Source: Flavobacteriales bacterium (GTDB lineage Bacteria > Bacteroidota > Bacteroidia > Flavobacteriales_F > PHOS-HE28). From it: a DNA stretch of 64,000 nucleotides. The position numbers and the translations under genes were made by a program. Every line of letters starts with the position of its first letter. The first letter of the stretch is position 1. The stretch is from NCBI GenBank assembly GCA_016699575.1, contig CP064979.1, positions 1,054,001-1,118,000 on the forward strand, read 5' to 3'. Of the stretch, positions 27,115-36,565 are shown in pieces. The notes beneath the pieces are model-generated. The model had not been told where the DNA came from. It ran no database searches and worked only from the letters and a program-made list of their open reading frames with translations.

Positions 27115-30100
27115 ATGCGCCCGAGCTACCTCCTTCCGGTTATCCTCGCTTGTTGGTCATCCTTCGCTTGCGCGCAGCGCTTCGACCCGTTGCGGCCGCC
27201 CAACACCTTCCGCAACGCCGACAATCCACACTACTGGCGGAACCGGCCGCCCTTCGAGGGGTATTGGCAGCAGGATGTGCACTACACCATTGAGGCGCGC
27301 ATGGACGATTCGCGCAACGTGTTGAACGCCACCGAACGGCTGGTGTACTTCAACAACAGCCCGGATACGCTGCACTTCGTGTTCTTCCACCTGTACCAAG
27401 AGGCCTACAACAAGGGCAGCTATGCGTTCCAGCAACGGCAGGCTGAAGGCTGGGACCTGCGCGGCGCCGACAGGTTGCCCTATGCAGGCACACGAGTGCA
27501 CGAGTGGAAGAGCAATGGCACCGACCTGAAGACCGAGCAGGACAACACCGTGGTGAAGGTGTGGTTGAACGAGCCGCTACCTCCCGGTGGCAAGGTGGCG
27601 TTCGACATCCGCTTCAGCACGTTCTGGGCTTTCGGTGTGCCGCGCAGGATGAAGCTCGTGGATGCATGGGGGCACAAGCATTTCGACGGCACGCACTGGT
27701 ACCCGCGCATTGCCGTGCACGACCGCGCAATGGGATGGGACACGCAACAGCACTTGGGCAATGAACTGTACGGCGACTTCGGCTGCTTCGACGTATCGCT
27801 CGACTTCCCTGCGGACTATGTGATCGAAGCCACGGGCTGGCTGCAGAACCCCGAGCAGGTGTTGCCTGATGATCTCCGGCGGAAACTCGACATCGGCAAC
27901 TTCAAGGACAAGGAATGGGACAGTGCACCAAGCGAGATCACACCGCACGATACCCTGGTGCGGAAGGTGTGGCGCTACCACGCCGAGAACGTGCACGACT
28001 TTGCCTTCACGGCCGACCCGACCTACCGGATCGGAGAGGCGCAATGGAACGGGGTGCGCTGCGTGGCTTTGGCCCAAGAACCCCATTGCAGCGGCTGGCA
28101 GAATGCTGCTGAGTACACGGCCAAGGTCATCAAAGCGCACAGCGAGTGGTTCGGCATGTACGGCTACCCTAAAATGGTGGTCGCCGATGCGCAGGACGGC
28201 ATGGAATACCCGATGCTGACGCTCGACGGCGGTAGCGACCCGGATTATCGGGGCCTCTTCGTTCATGAGATCGGCCACAACTGGTTCTACGGCATGATCG
28301 GGAACAATGAGACGTACAGGGCCATGCTCGATGAGGGCTTCACGCAGTTCCTCACGGGATGGGGGTTGAGCGTGATCGACGGAGACACCCTGGTGGCCGA
28401 CACGCCGAAGACCGCCTACGAGCGCCGTTGGACGAAGCCGGAGATCGCCCACGAGAGCGAAGTGTACAGCGGCTACATGCGCGATGCCGTGCGCAATGGA
28501 GTGCCGCCCATCGATACGCACAGCGACGAGTACCAGTATTACGAGGACCAGCACATGGGCGGCGGCGGGCACAACTACTTCAAGACCGCCACCATGCTCT
28601 ACAACCTGAAGTACGTGCTCGGCGACAGTCTATTCTGGCACGGTATGCGGCACTATTTCAACCAATGGAAATTCTGCCACCCCTACCCGGAGGACATGCG
28701 CAACAGCTTCACACAAGCCACGCACGTCGATCTAACCTGGTTCTTCGATGCATGGATCGGCACGGACAAGACCATCGACCATGCCGTTCGCGGCGTGCAA
28801 CACAACCGGCGCAAGGGCAAACAACGGATCGTGCTGGAACGCAAGGGCATGCAAATGCCCATTGATCTCCAAGTGCTAGCGCGCGATGGGAAGACGTACG
28901 ACTTCCACATACCGAACACATGGCACACGAAGGCCACCACGGCCACTGTGCTACCACGCTGGATCGGCTGGGACAAACTGCAAGAGCGCTACGTGGCGCA
29001 CGTGGACATACCGAGCGGGATAGCCGATGTGCGCATCGACACCAGCGGGATGATGGCCGACCGCAACATGCTGAACAATGCCCTGCGCAAGCCGATCGAC
29101 ATCGGCTTCGACCACCACATCCGCAATCGTACGGACCGCCACAACTATGAAGGCTTCGTGCGGCCCGACGCCTGGTTCAACGGTTACGACGGCGTGAAGG
29201 TGGGCGCGCACTTCAACGGCTCTTACATGCGGCACAAGCACCGCATCCACGCCAGCGCATGGATCAACACAGGCTTCGGGCAAGCGCTCCCGGACGGTGG
29301 CGTGGACACGCGGCACGACGCGTTGAGCTTCAACGTGCGCTATGACAATGCGACCGACTTCGTGCTGCGCGGCAGCGGCTACCACTTGAGAGCGCGTGTG
29401 CTGGACGGGCTCCAATTGTACGGCGGTGGGTTGCGCTGGAACCTGCCCGGCCGGGCGACCACGGTTTCACTCGATGCCAAGTACATGCTGCGCGCCGACA
29501 GCAGCGATCTCACCTACCTGCAATACCCCGATCAGTGGGAACCGAACGCTTGGAACGGTATTGCCACCGCGCAACTATGGGACCGGTTCACGCACCGCGG
29601 TGGTGACCTGACGGTGCTGTTGCGTGCGCGCAGCAGCGCCATCGGCTCGGCGAGTTACTTCGGTTCCATCAGCGCCACTGCCGTGGAGGTCAAACAACTC
29701 GGTCCATTGCAGCTCCGCCTCCGCGTTCACGGGCAGTACGGCGAAGGGGATGTGCCACGTGAGAGCGCGTTGTATCTGGCCGGTGCATCGCCCGAAGAGA
29801 TGATGGAGGACAAGTACGTGCGCAGCATCGGCTTCGTGCCGTACGACTGGCTGGGCTACGGTGCTGGAACGAACCACTTCCAGCACGGCGGCGGGTTGAA
29901 CCTGCGCGGTTATGCCGGCTACCTGGCACCGGAGCGGCTGGGTGAGGCGCCGTCCATCGTGTACAGCTACTTCGGCAACAGCGGCTACGCGCTCAACGGC
30001 GAATTGGACATCGACGGCCTGTTCCCATTGCGGCCTTCGTTCACGCGACGCTGGCTGCACATCGACGCCTATCTCTTCGGCGACATCGGGAGCATCACCT

Positions 30101-30312
30101 ACCTCAACACAAGCAACAACCAAGTGCTCGCTGATCCACGCGCCGATGCAGGTGCAGGTGTTTGCCTCAGCATCAAACGCTGGTGGCGCTTCACCGACCT
30201 GAAACCGCTCACGCTCCGCTTCGACATGCCACTCTTCCTCAGCGCCGTTCCTGCCGCGGAAGAGGACCACTTCGGCTTCCGTTACGTTGTGGGCATAGGC
30301 CGCACCTTCTGA
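27115..30312 (+). CDS. M1 family metallopeptidase fused to a C-terminal beta-barrel-like domain
   Basis: 1065 residues. A signal peptide (residues 1-20, LACWSSFACA then Q) precedes an M1 aminopeptidase region. The zinc site is HEIGH at 384-388, with the third ligand Glu407 in DEGF exactly 18 residues after the second His. The exopeptidase GAMEN-like strand is replaced by LTLDGGSDPDY. After about residue 680 the sequence changes to alternating polar and aromatic strands (for example GVKVGAHFNGSYMRHKHRI) and ends in ...YVVGIGRTF. A terminal Phe is typical of outer-membrane beta-barrels. So the peptidase probably sits on the outer membrane. A DUF2147 gene follows after 4 bases. Confidence 0.85.
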   Translation: MRPSYLLPVILACWSSFACAQRFDPLRPPNTFRNADNPHYWRNRPPFEGYWQQDVHYTIEARMDDSRNVLNATERLVYFNNSPDTLHFVFFHLYQEAYNKGSYAFQQRQAEGWDLRGADRLPYAGTRVHEWKSNGTDLKTEQDNTVVKVWLNEPLPPGGKVAFDIRFSTFWAFGVPRRMKLVDAWGHKHFDGTHWYPRIAVHDRAMGWDTQQHLGNELYGDFGCFDVSLDFPADYVIEATGWLQNPEQVLPDDLRRKLDIGNFKDKEWDSAPSEITPHDTLVRKVWRYHAENVHDFAFTADPTYRIGEAQWNGVRCVALAQEPHCSGWQNAAEYTAKVIKAHSEWFGMYGYPKMVVADAQDGMEYPMLTLDGGSDPDYRGLFVHEIGHNWFYGMIGNNETYRAMLDEGFTQFLTGWGLSVIDGDTLVADTPKTAYERRWTKPEIAHESEVYSGYMRDAVRNGVPPIDTHSDEYQYYEDQHMGGGGHNYFKTATMLYNLKYVLGDSLFWHGMRHYFNQWKFCHPYPEDMRNSFTQATHVDLTWFFDAWIGTDKTIDHAVRGVQHNRRKGKQRIVLERKGMQMPIDLQVLARDGKTYDFHIPNTWHTKATTATVLPRWIGWDKLQERYVAHVDIPSGIADVRIDTSGMMADRNMLNNALRKPIDIGFDHHIRNRTDRHNYEGFVRPDAWFNGYDGVKVGAHFNGSYMRHKHRIHASAWINTGFGQALPDGGVDTRHDALSFNVRYDNATDFVLRGSGYHLRARVLDGLQLYGGGLRWNLPGRATTVSLDAKYMLRADSSDLTYLQYPDQWEPNAWNGIATAQLWDRFTHRGGDLTVLLRARSSAIGSASYFGSISATAVEVKQLGPLQLRLRVHGQYGEGDVPRESALYLAGASPEEMMEDKYVRSIGFVPYDWLGYGAGTNHFQHGGGLNLRGYAGYLAPERLGEAPSIVYSYFGNSGYALNGELDIDGLFPLRPSFTRRWLHIDAYLFGDIGSITYLNTSNNQVLADPRADAGAGVCLSIKRWWRFTDLKPLTLRFDMPLFLSAVPAAEEDHFGFRYVVGIGRTF

Positions 30313-30316
30313 ACCA

Positions 30317-30742
30317 ATGACCATGCGCGCAACCTTCCTGACCTTCCTGCTCTGCATTTCTTCCGCGTTGCTCGGACAAGTCACCGGCCGCTGGGTGACC
30401 ATTGACGACGAAACAGGCAAGAAGCGCAGCGTGGTGGAGATCACCGAGCGCGATGGCAAGCTCTACGGCACTGTGGTGAAGCTGTTCCGCGAACCGAACG
30501 AGGAGCAGGACCCGGTATGCAAGGAATGCGACAAGAAGGACGACCGCTACAACAAGAAGGTGATCGGCATGGAGATCATACGAGGTCTCGTGCGGGATGG
30601 AGAAGAATGGAGCGACGGCACCATCCTGGACCCGAAGAACGGGAGTGTATACGACTGCAAGATCTGGCTGGAGGATGGAAAGCTCCAATTGCGGGGCTAC
30701 GTGGCCTTTTTCTTCAGGACGCAGACGTGGGTGAGGGAATAG
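30317..30742 (+). CDS. DUF2147 secreted protein
   Basis: 141 residues with a signal peptide (FLTFLLCISSALLGQ) followed by a DUF2147 domain: GRWVTIDDETGKKRSVVEI, KVIGMEIIRGL, DGTILDPKNGSVYDCKIWL and LQLRGYVAFFFRTQ. The family is a small lipocalin-like beta protein of unknown role in the periplasm or at the surface. Four bases separate it from the M1 peptidase gene and one from the next GT4 gene, so the three may be co-transcribed although functionally unrelated. Confidence 0.88.
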   Translation: MTMRATFLTFLLCISSALLGQVTGRWVTIDDETGKKRSVVEITERDGKLYGTVVKLFREPNEEQDPVCKECDKKDDRYNKKVIGMEIIRGLVRDGEEWSDGTILDPKNGSVYDCKIWLEDGKLQLRGYVAFFFRTQTWVRE

Positions 30743-30743
30743 C

Positions 30744-31805
30744 ATGGCCGCACTGAAGCCTGTCCTACTGTATCTGTACCCGAAGAACTCCACGTTCATC
30801 GCGCGCGACGTGCGGGAGCTCGGGGCGCAGTTCGATGTCCGCACCCACGAACTTCTCCGGGGGCCGAAATGGCTGCTACCATGGCGCCTGTTGTTGCAGT
30901 TCGCATGGCTCTTGCGCAATGGAGCGATGCGAACACCCTGCATCTGCCACTTCAGCGGTTACCATGCCGTTCTGCCGTCGCTGCTCGCCAAGCGCTGTTC
31001 CATCATCCTGGCCGGGGCGGATTGCACTTCGATACCAGCGATCGGATATGGGAATTTCAACAGAACGCTCCTCGGTTGGGCCACTGGTTTTGCAGCACGC
31101 CACGCCTACCGCCTGTTACCCATCAGTGAACACCTGATCGAAAGCGTGCAGACCTACGACCCGTCATCACCGGCCCGGCAAGGGATCGCAACGCACGTCC
31201 CCGGTCTTACAACGCCACATACCGAGGTGCCCTACGGCTTCGACCCAACGCATTGGCCGGAGGCATCTCCCTCTCCGCGCCTCGAGCGGTGTGTAGTGAG
31301 CATAACGGGACCGGCCGCACCCGGGAATGCCGTGCACCAGCTGAAGGGTGTGGACCTGCTTCTGGCCGCAGCACGGGAAATGCCTGAATGGACGTTCATC
31401 ATCATCGGCGTACGCGACCCGGCAGCCTATGGTGGCGCGCCGGCCAACGTGGAATTCGTCGCGTGGTCCACTCCGGATGAACTGAGGAAGCGCCTGTCCT
31501 CCGCGCGGTACTACGCGCAGCTCTCCATGAGCGAGGGGTTCGGCAACGCATTGTGCGAAGCGATGCTGTGCGGGTGCATTCCGATCGTGAGCAACGTGGG
31601 TGCCATGCCGCGCATCTGTGGAACCGTCGGCGGTGTGGTCATGAAGAGGGATGCAGGAAGTGTGATAGCTGCGCTGCAAGGGCTCGATGCGCTTTCGTTG
31701 GAACAGCGGACGGAAAGGTCCAAGGCTGCACGGCAACGCATCATCACCGGATATCCACTTGAAGCACGCACCCGGCAACTGGTGGAAGTGGTTTTGGGCA
31801 ACTAG
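30744..31805 (+). CDS. glycosyltransferase family 4
   Basis: 353-residue GT-B enzyme. An N-terminal LYPKNSTFIARDVREL is followed by HFSGYHAVLPSLLA and SIILAGADCTS. The second domain has the donor motif SMSEGFGNALCEAMLCGC IPIV (Glu-x7-Glu pattern) and HQLKGVDLLLAAARE. Its 3' end overlaps the convergent flippase gene by 4 bases. It likely contributes to the glycan made by the leftward genes beyond it. Substrate unknown. Confidence 0.83.
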   Translation: MAALKPVLLYLYPKNSTFIARDVRELGAQFDVRTHELLRGPKWLLPWRLLLQFAWLLRNGAMRTPCICHFSGYHAVLPSLLAKRCSIILAGADCTSIPAIGYGNFNRTLLGWATGFAARHAYRLLPISEHLIESVQTYDPSSPARQGIATHVPGLTTPHTEVPYGFDPTHWPEASPSPRLERCVVSITGPAAPGNAVHQLKGVDLLLAAAREMPEWTFIIIGVRDPAAYGGAPANVEFVAWSTPDELRKRLSSARYYAQLSMSEGFGNALCEAMLCGCIPIVSNVGAMPRICGTVGGVVMKRDAGSVIAALQGLDALSLEQRTERSKAARQRIITGYPLEARTRQLVEVVLGN

Positions 31806-33304
31806 GCGCGACCTGTCCAGCGGCGCGCGAATCGGACCCCGCGATCGGTGATGTCGGGCGCAAGGCGCGCCCAATGGACCAAAGGCCAGAACACAACCGT
31901 AGCGATCGTGGTGATGAGCACCATATCGATCAAGGCAGAACCCGTGGAAGGCAGCATGTGCAATGGCGTCCCGACCCCCACGATGAGGACCGGCACCAGC
32001 AACGTTCGCCATGTGAACGGCCACAGGTCGAACTTCTTCTTCAAGTACGCAACGCGGATGATGAGCACTACGGCCAGCGAAACGAAGGAACTCCACGCCG
32101 CCCCTTCGATGCCCCATCGGCGGATGAAGAACCAGTTGAGCACCACGTTGAGCACGAGCAGCAAGGCGCTGGTGATGCTGTCCACGCGGTAGTGGCGGCT
32201 CATAGTAATTATCCCTGCGTTCAGCCCGACGGCCATGTTCATGAGACTGGTGGCCGAGATCACCAAGGCCGCGCCATATCCCGCCATGAACTCCGGCCTT
32301 AATAACGTGAACAGACCGGACAAGTCGACCCAAATGACCAGAAACAAGAACCCTCCTACCGTGAATTGCGCGGCAGCGGATCGCACATAGATGACCTGGA
32401 TGGCATCGTGATCCTTTTTCTTCCATGCATCGGCGAGGATGGGGATCGCGAGTTGGGAAAGTGCACGCATCGGGGCCGAGACCACCGCTCCGAAATTGAA
32501 CGCCACCGCGTAATAGCCAACGTATCGGAGTGCCTCGGCCCCAAGCAGCGCGCCGATCATCATTTGATCCAAACTGCCCAATACCACGCTTGCAACGCTC
32601 GCCGCCACGGTCCAGAAACTGAACACGACCATGCTCCGCTTCAACCTGGATGGAAGACGGATATCACGAAGCGGCACCAATCGCTCACCACTCCGCCAGA
32701 GATCGAATGCGAGAAAACCGGTACACAGTAAAAAGGTCAACGCGAACAACAACATGAAGGCCGTGAACGGCAGCCCAACAACGATGTGGACACAGATCAG
32801 GGCCGTTTGGAGTACCCGAAGGAGGAACTCGCGCAGGAACATCGGTACAACAGTCCGACGAAGCGACCGGCTGTAGCTCCTCATTGCAAGAAAGAAAACC
32901 TCTGCCACGAGCAGAGGCATGGCGAACAACCCTTGCTCCTTGTACAGACCGTTCCGATCACTGAACACCTCCGTGAACCAAGGATGCAAGAGACCGATGC
33001 ACAACATTGCTACACAAGCACCCAGGGAGGCAACCAACAAAATGACCGAAAGCAGGCCCTTGTTCCGTGAAGACGGATCCCTGAAGTACGGGAAGTAGCG
33101 GACAATCGTATTGTCGAGGCCGAATTGCGCCATAGCCCCTCCAATAGTGGCCACGCTCACCAAAAGCCGTGTCAACCCGAACTCATCATCAGGAAGGAAC
33201 CTCGGGTACAAGACGGCCACATTGACGAAGCCCAAGACCAGTCCGGCATAGGTAAGTCCCGTGTTCAACACGGTCTGCCGGGCCAGTTGAGCTGAAGCCT
33301 TCAC
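31802..33304 (-). CDS. polysaccharide flippase (MOP superfamily), second copy
   Basis: 500-residue membrane protein with about fourteen hydrophobic segments. Family-like stretches are VLNTGLTYAGLVLGFVNVAV, LPDDEFGLTRLL and GLDNTIVRYFPYF near the N-terminus. It differs strongly from the flippase at 9 kb, indicating a second glycan system. It is preceded on the same strand by a GNAT enzyme (3-base gap) and a deacetylase. This block has lower GC than its surroundings (about 52-55% in sampled lines versus about 65%), hinting at horizontal gain. Confidence 0.85.
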   Translation of the reverse strand: MKASAQLARQTVLNTGLTYAGLVLGFVNVAVLYPRFLPDDEFGLTRLLVSVATIGGAMAQFGLDNTIVRYFPYFRDPSSRNKGLLSVILLVASLGACVAMLCIGLLHPWFTEVFSDRNGLYKEQGLFAMPLLVAEVFFLAMRSYSRSLRRTVVPMFLREFLLRVLQTALICVHIVVGLPFTAFMLLFALTFLLCTGFLAFDLWRSGERLVPLRDIRLPSRLKRSMVVFSFWTVAASVASVVLGSLDQMMIGALLGAEALRYVGYYAVAFNFGAVVSAPMRALSQLAIPILADAWKKKDHDAIQVIYVRSAAAQFTVGGFLFLVIWVDLSGLFTLLRPEFMAGYGAALVISATSLMNMAVGLNAGIITMSRHYRVDSITSALLLVLNVVLNWFFIRRWGIEGAAWSSFVSLAVVLIIRVAYLKKKFDLWPFTWRTLLVPVLIVGVGTPLHMLPSTGSALIDMVLITTIATVVFWPLVHWARLAPDITDRGVRFARRWTGRA

Positions 33305-33307
33305 CCT

Positions 33308-34234
33308 TTAGAAGGTATCAAGGTCTACTCTGGAGAACACAATACCGCCAACAGGTGCCCTTGTGTTCAAGGCTAAATAGCCGATGGGCAGGCTCTTGAC
33401 CGGATCAGCCACAGCCCTGAGCAAGCCTGATCGTGGATGATTCCCTGAGAGAGTTACAACGACCTGCCGGGCAAGGAACCGACGGCCCAAACGCCGAAGA
33501 TCCCGACCCAGTTCCGCAATGCTGTAGTCCTCGGGGAAATCCAATTCGCCGACATACACGTGCACTCTTGCATGAACAAAGGCTTTCAATCGACCTATCC
33601 GGGCCCACTGACCACCGTTCAAGGTCTTGTACGAATAGAAGTATTGGTCGCGCACCTGATGGGGAGCACCCTCTGGTAGGTTCCGAACCTCCTGAAGTGG
33701 AACCACCTCTCGCAGCGACTTCGCGTAGAGTTCATAGGCGTGACGCAACCATCTTGCCTTGCTCGCAATTTCACAAAAAGGAGGTGCTCCTGTTCGGAAG
33801 CGGTAGTCGTACAAGTAATCGTCAAATGTCCATCCGAGCTTATCCCTGAATCCCGGCAATGAGTTCTCGTTCGGGAAACCGAAAACGAAATCCACCTGTT
33901 CCCTTTGTGCCAGTTCATAGGTGGCTCTGGCCAACCGTACGAAAAGACCTTTGCGCTGATGGTCCGGGGCAGTCATCGTGTCTCCGCTTTGAGCAACTGT
34001 ACGGACAACGCCTTGGTACTGCACTTTGGTCGCGAAGACCCCATAGTACGCAGCAGCAGATCCATCCGCGCTCAACGCCAAATAACCCAGGTCTCTTGCA
34101 CCGAAGCTGGAAGTGTCGTACTTGTTCTTGATCTCAGAAAGTGAAAGGCGAACACCAAAACACCGGGCGTAGAGCTCCACCAGCTTGGGGTAGTGCTTTT
34201 CGGAGAGACGGACAGTTGTATACTGATCTTCCAT
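33308..34234 (-). CDS. GNAT family N-acetyltransferase
   Basis: 308 residues. The N-terminal half is a GNAT domain: YALSADGSAAAYYGV-like strands, then MTAPDHQRKGLFVRLARATY, in which HQRKGL is the acetyl-CoA pyrophosphate loop, followed by DFVFGFPNENSLPGFRDK. The C-terminal half is probably a second, degenerate GNAT domain as in FemAB-type enzymes. It lies between a flippase and a deacetylase in a leftward operon and could acylate a sugar nucleotide or glycan. Substrate unknown. Confidence 0.8.
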   Translation of the reverse strand: MEDQYTTVRLSEKHYPKLVELYARCFGVRLSLSEIKNKYDTSSFGARDLGYLALSADGSAAAYYGVFATKVQYQGVVRTVAQSGDTMTAPDHQRKGLFVRLARATYELAQREQVDFVFGFPNENSLPGFRDKLGWTFDDYLYDYRFRTGAPPFCEIASKARWLRHAYELYAKSLREVVPLQEVRNLPEGAPHQVRDQYFYSYKTLNGGQWARIGRLKAFVHARVHVYVGELDFPEDYSIAELGRDLRRLGRRFLARQVVVTLSGNHPRSGLLRAVADPVKSLPIGYLALNTRAPVGGIVFSRVDLDTF

Positions 34235-34243
34235 GAGCGCTGC

Positions 34244-35245
34244 TCACAACATGCCGGTCACGGCGAACGCACGGTTCAAATGGAGCATTGCTGATGCCGT
34301 AGTGGTCGTACAGGAAACGCCGAACCGTGCCTGTATCCTTTGGTCGGTGGGATCGTCGACCCCTGAAAACGTAACGGCCAGCTGACGTTTGAACCCAAGC
34401 GACATTGCCAGGTCCTTGACCACTTGCGAATAGCTCCCGTCCGGAAAGGCGATGCTTTGCACTGGTCGATCCAACAAGGCCTCCAACACTTCCTTGGATC
34501 GTTTCATATCCGCCAATGCATCCGCGGGAGAAATAAGCCCCAGGTTATAGTGGCCGTACGCATGCGAACCTATCTCGACGTACCGGGATTCGCTCAACCT
34601 TTTCAGTTCACCGGGGTCCATTAACTTCCATATCTCAGAAGGCACGTGCTCCAACTCCCGCGACAAGGAGAATCGTGCATCCAATTCCGCGAGCGCTTCA
34701 TCCCTTCCAGCAGCCGACATTCTTTTCAAGTCGTCCGAGAGCGAAGTCCCGGTTCGTATGTTCTTGGTCCCGGCATACTGCTCGCTACCTAGGCGGAATT
34801 GCCCAACATCCATGCGACCGAGCACGGCGATAAGATCAGGCCATGCTACCCTAGGCTCTCCGTCCACCGCACAGGTACCGAGGACGAAGAAGGTAACGGG
34901 GACCCGGTACTTCTCGATGATCGGCAGCGCGACCTCAAGATTGTTCAGGTAGCCGTCGTCGAAAGACAATGAAATGGTCGGCCTATTCAACCTCTCCTTC
35001 CCCTTTCGCTGCCTGAACATCTCCTCACTGGAGATCACATCGAACCGTTGCGTCAAATAAGATAGCTGCTTGTCGAACTCAACCTTCGTTAGGTGCCTCG
35101 GTGAGAACCAGGTCGAATCCGAAGACACAACGCCATGGTACATGACGTTCAAGGCTGAACGGCCGGAAAGGATCCTTAACAGGCGCCCTCCTCCAGCAGT
35201 CAAGACGGTCGGGGCAACGACATGGCGAAAAAGTCGGCGCAGCAT
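34244..35245 (-). CDS. polysaccharide deacetylase (NodB domain)
   Basis: 333-residue NodB/CE4 esterase. Motif 1 is ISLSFDDGYLNNL, motif 2 is EIGSHAYGHYNLG with both metal-binding His, and SIAFPDGSYS is motif 3. The N-terminal 90 residues (NVMYHGVVSSDSTWFS) match exopolysaccharide-locus deacetylases. ATG 35245 was chosen over a longer frame because the natural MLRRLFRHV start fits the family. Nine bases separate it from the GNAT gene downstream; all three genes read leftwards in the lower-GC block. Confidence 0.85.
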   Translation of the reverse strand: MLRRLFRHVVAPTVLTAGGGRLLRILSGRSALNVMYHGVVSSDSTWFSPRHLTKVEFDKQLSYLTQRFDVISSEEMFRQRKGKERLNRPTISLSFDDGYLNNLEVALPIIEKYRVPVTFFVLGTCAVDGEPRVAWPDLIAVLGRMDVGQFRLGSEQYAGTKNIRTGTSLSDDLKRMSAAGRDEALAELDARFSLSRELEHVPSEIWKLMDPGELKRLSESRYVEIGSHAYGHYNLGLISPADALADMKRSKEVLEALLDRPVQSIAFPDGSYSQVVKDLAMSLGFKRQLAVTFSGVDDPTDQRIQARFGVSCTTTTASAMLHLNRAFAVTGML

Positions 35246-35305
35246 CAAAGCACAACTAGCGATACCACAATGGTACGCCACTAACCTATCTGCGCCGGTG
35301 CCGCA

Positions 35306-36538
35306 TCAATGCGGAAGTATGCTCATTCGACTGAACAAGCTCTCACCTGACCGAAGGCGCACCAGCACTCCGTAGATTCCTGGGGCTACGTCGGGCACGG
35401 GGAAAAAATCGCCGACTCGATGTGGTGTTGATCGCACCATCTGACCCGAATGCGACACAACATCGACACTCACTACCGTCTGCGGTGGAACGCTCAACCC
35501 GAAAGTAAAGACCACTTCCCCGCCTGCCATGCAAGGATTGGGAAACACCTGGAACAGCGAATTGTCGGCCAACACCTCATCCGTACTCTCAACTGAGCCC
35601 TTAATAAGCTCCCACCAGTCGTTGTAGTCATTCCCATCGGCAAGAGTGTAGCCAAGCCCCCCAAAGGACCTGCCATTAATGGCCATGGTAGCCCCAACCC
35701 ACCCCGACTCCCCGGGATAATCAGGAATCGCAGCCCAAGAGTTATTCGAAGGCCAATAGCGGAAGCCGTCATAGATGTTCTGACCAGCACCGCTTTTCCC
35801 TGCAACGATCGCCCCCTCAGAGGAGTAACTGAACGCCATGGCATATGTACGTGTTGAACCCGGTAATGGAGCGCGTAGCGTCCAGCTATCACTCAAAGCA
35901 TCATACTCATAGATGTCTCCAGTATGTTGTTGGTTGGACATAAGCCCTCCAAACACAAAAGCATGACCCATGGCAGTGATGGTGGACGTGCCATATCGGG
36001 CAAGCCCGGGTAAAGCCGATTTGGACACCCATGTATTGGAGACGGGGTCGTATGCATACATGTCGCTGACGTACGGTCCCAGTGCGCTCCCGGAATTCCC
36101 GCTCCCCACGTAACCATGCCCACCTAATGCAAAGTGGTGCGTTCCATAGCGCGGCACTCCGGGAAAGTCTGCCTTGCTGCTCCATGTATCCGAGATAGGG
36201 TCGTACTCCCACAGGTCATCCCTATGCTGACCACCCAGAATGCCACATGCCACATATCCCTTCCCATTTATCGCAAATCCAGCAGCGTACCGGCGTGGGA
36301 TCGGAATTGGGGCTTTCGGCACCCATGCATCCAGAATAGGGTCATACATCCATGTGTTCGTTACATCCGTTCCATTCGTCATCCCAGCCACAACGTATCC
36401 ATGTCCATCAATGACGAAGGAGGTTGGTCCCCACAAACCCGATGTAGGGAGATCTGCTCGCTGCTCCCAGTAGTACTGGGCTAGCACAGGAGCCATTGCA
36501 CCGAAGAGCGCCATCAACAGTGAGCCGATCCTGAGCAT
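35306..36538 (-). CDS. Kelch-repeat secreted protein with T9SS sorting domain
   Basis: 410 residues. A signal peptide (residues 1-20, ending APVLAQ) precedes five to six Kelch-type repeats of about 48 residues, for example YDPILDAWVPKAPIPIPRR with GYVVAGM, forming a beta-propeller. The last 80 residues are a type A T9SS C-terminal domain: FQVFPNPCMAGGEVVFTF, then a PGIYGVLVRL strand. It should be exported by the Sec system and moved to the surface by the type IX system. Role unknown. It is expressed leftwards, between a GT4 and a deacetylase. Confidence 0.88.
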   Translation of the reverse strand: MLRIGSLLMALFGAMAPVLAQYYWEQRADLPTSGLWGPTSFVIDGHGYVVAGMTNGTDVTNTWMYDPILDAWVPKAPIPIPRRYAAGFAINGKGYVACGILGGQHRDDLWEYDPISDTWSSKADFPGVPRYGTHHFALGGHGYVGSGNSGSALGPYVSDMYAYDPVSNTWVSKSALPGLARYGTSTITAMGHAFVFGGLMSNQQHTGDIYEYDALSDSWTLRAPLPGSTRTYAMAFSYSSEGAIVAGKSGAGQNIYDGFRYWPSNNSWAAIPDYPGESGWVGATMAINGRSFGGLGYTLADGNDYNDWWELIKGSVESTDEVLADNSLFQVFPNPCMAGGEVVFTFGLSVPPQTVVSVDVVSHSGQMVRSTPHRVGDFFPVPDVAPGIYGVLVRLRSGESLFSRMSILPH

Positions 36539-36565
36539 GATTATGGGTTTTGCTGGGCAAACTAA

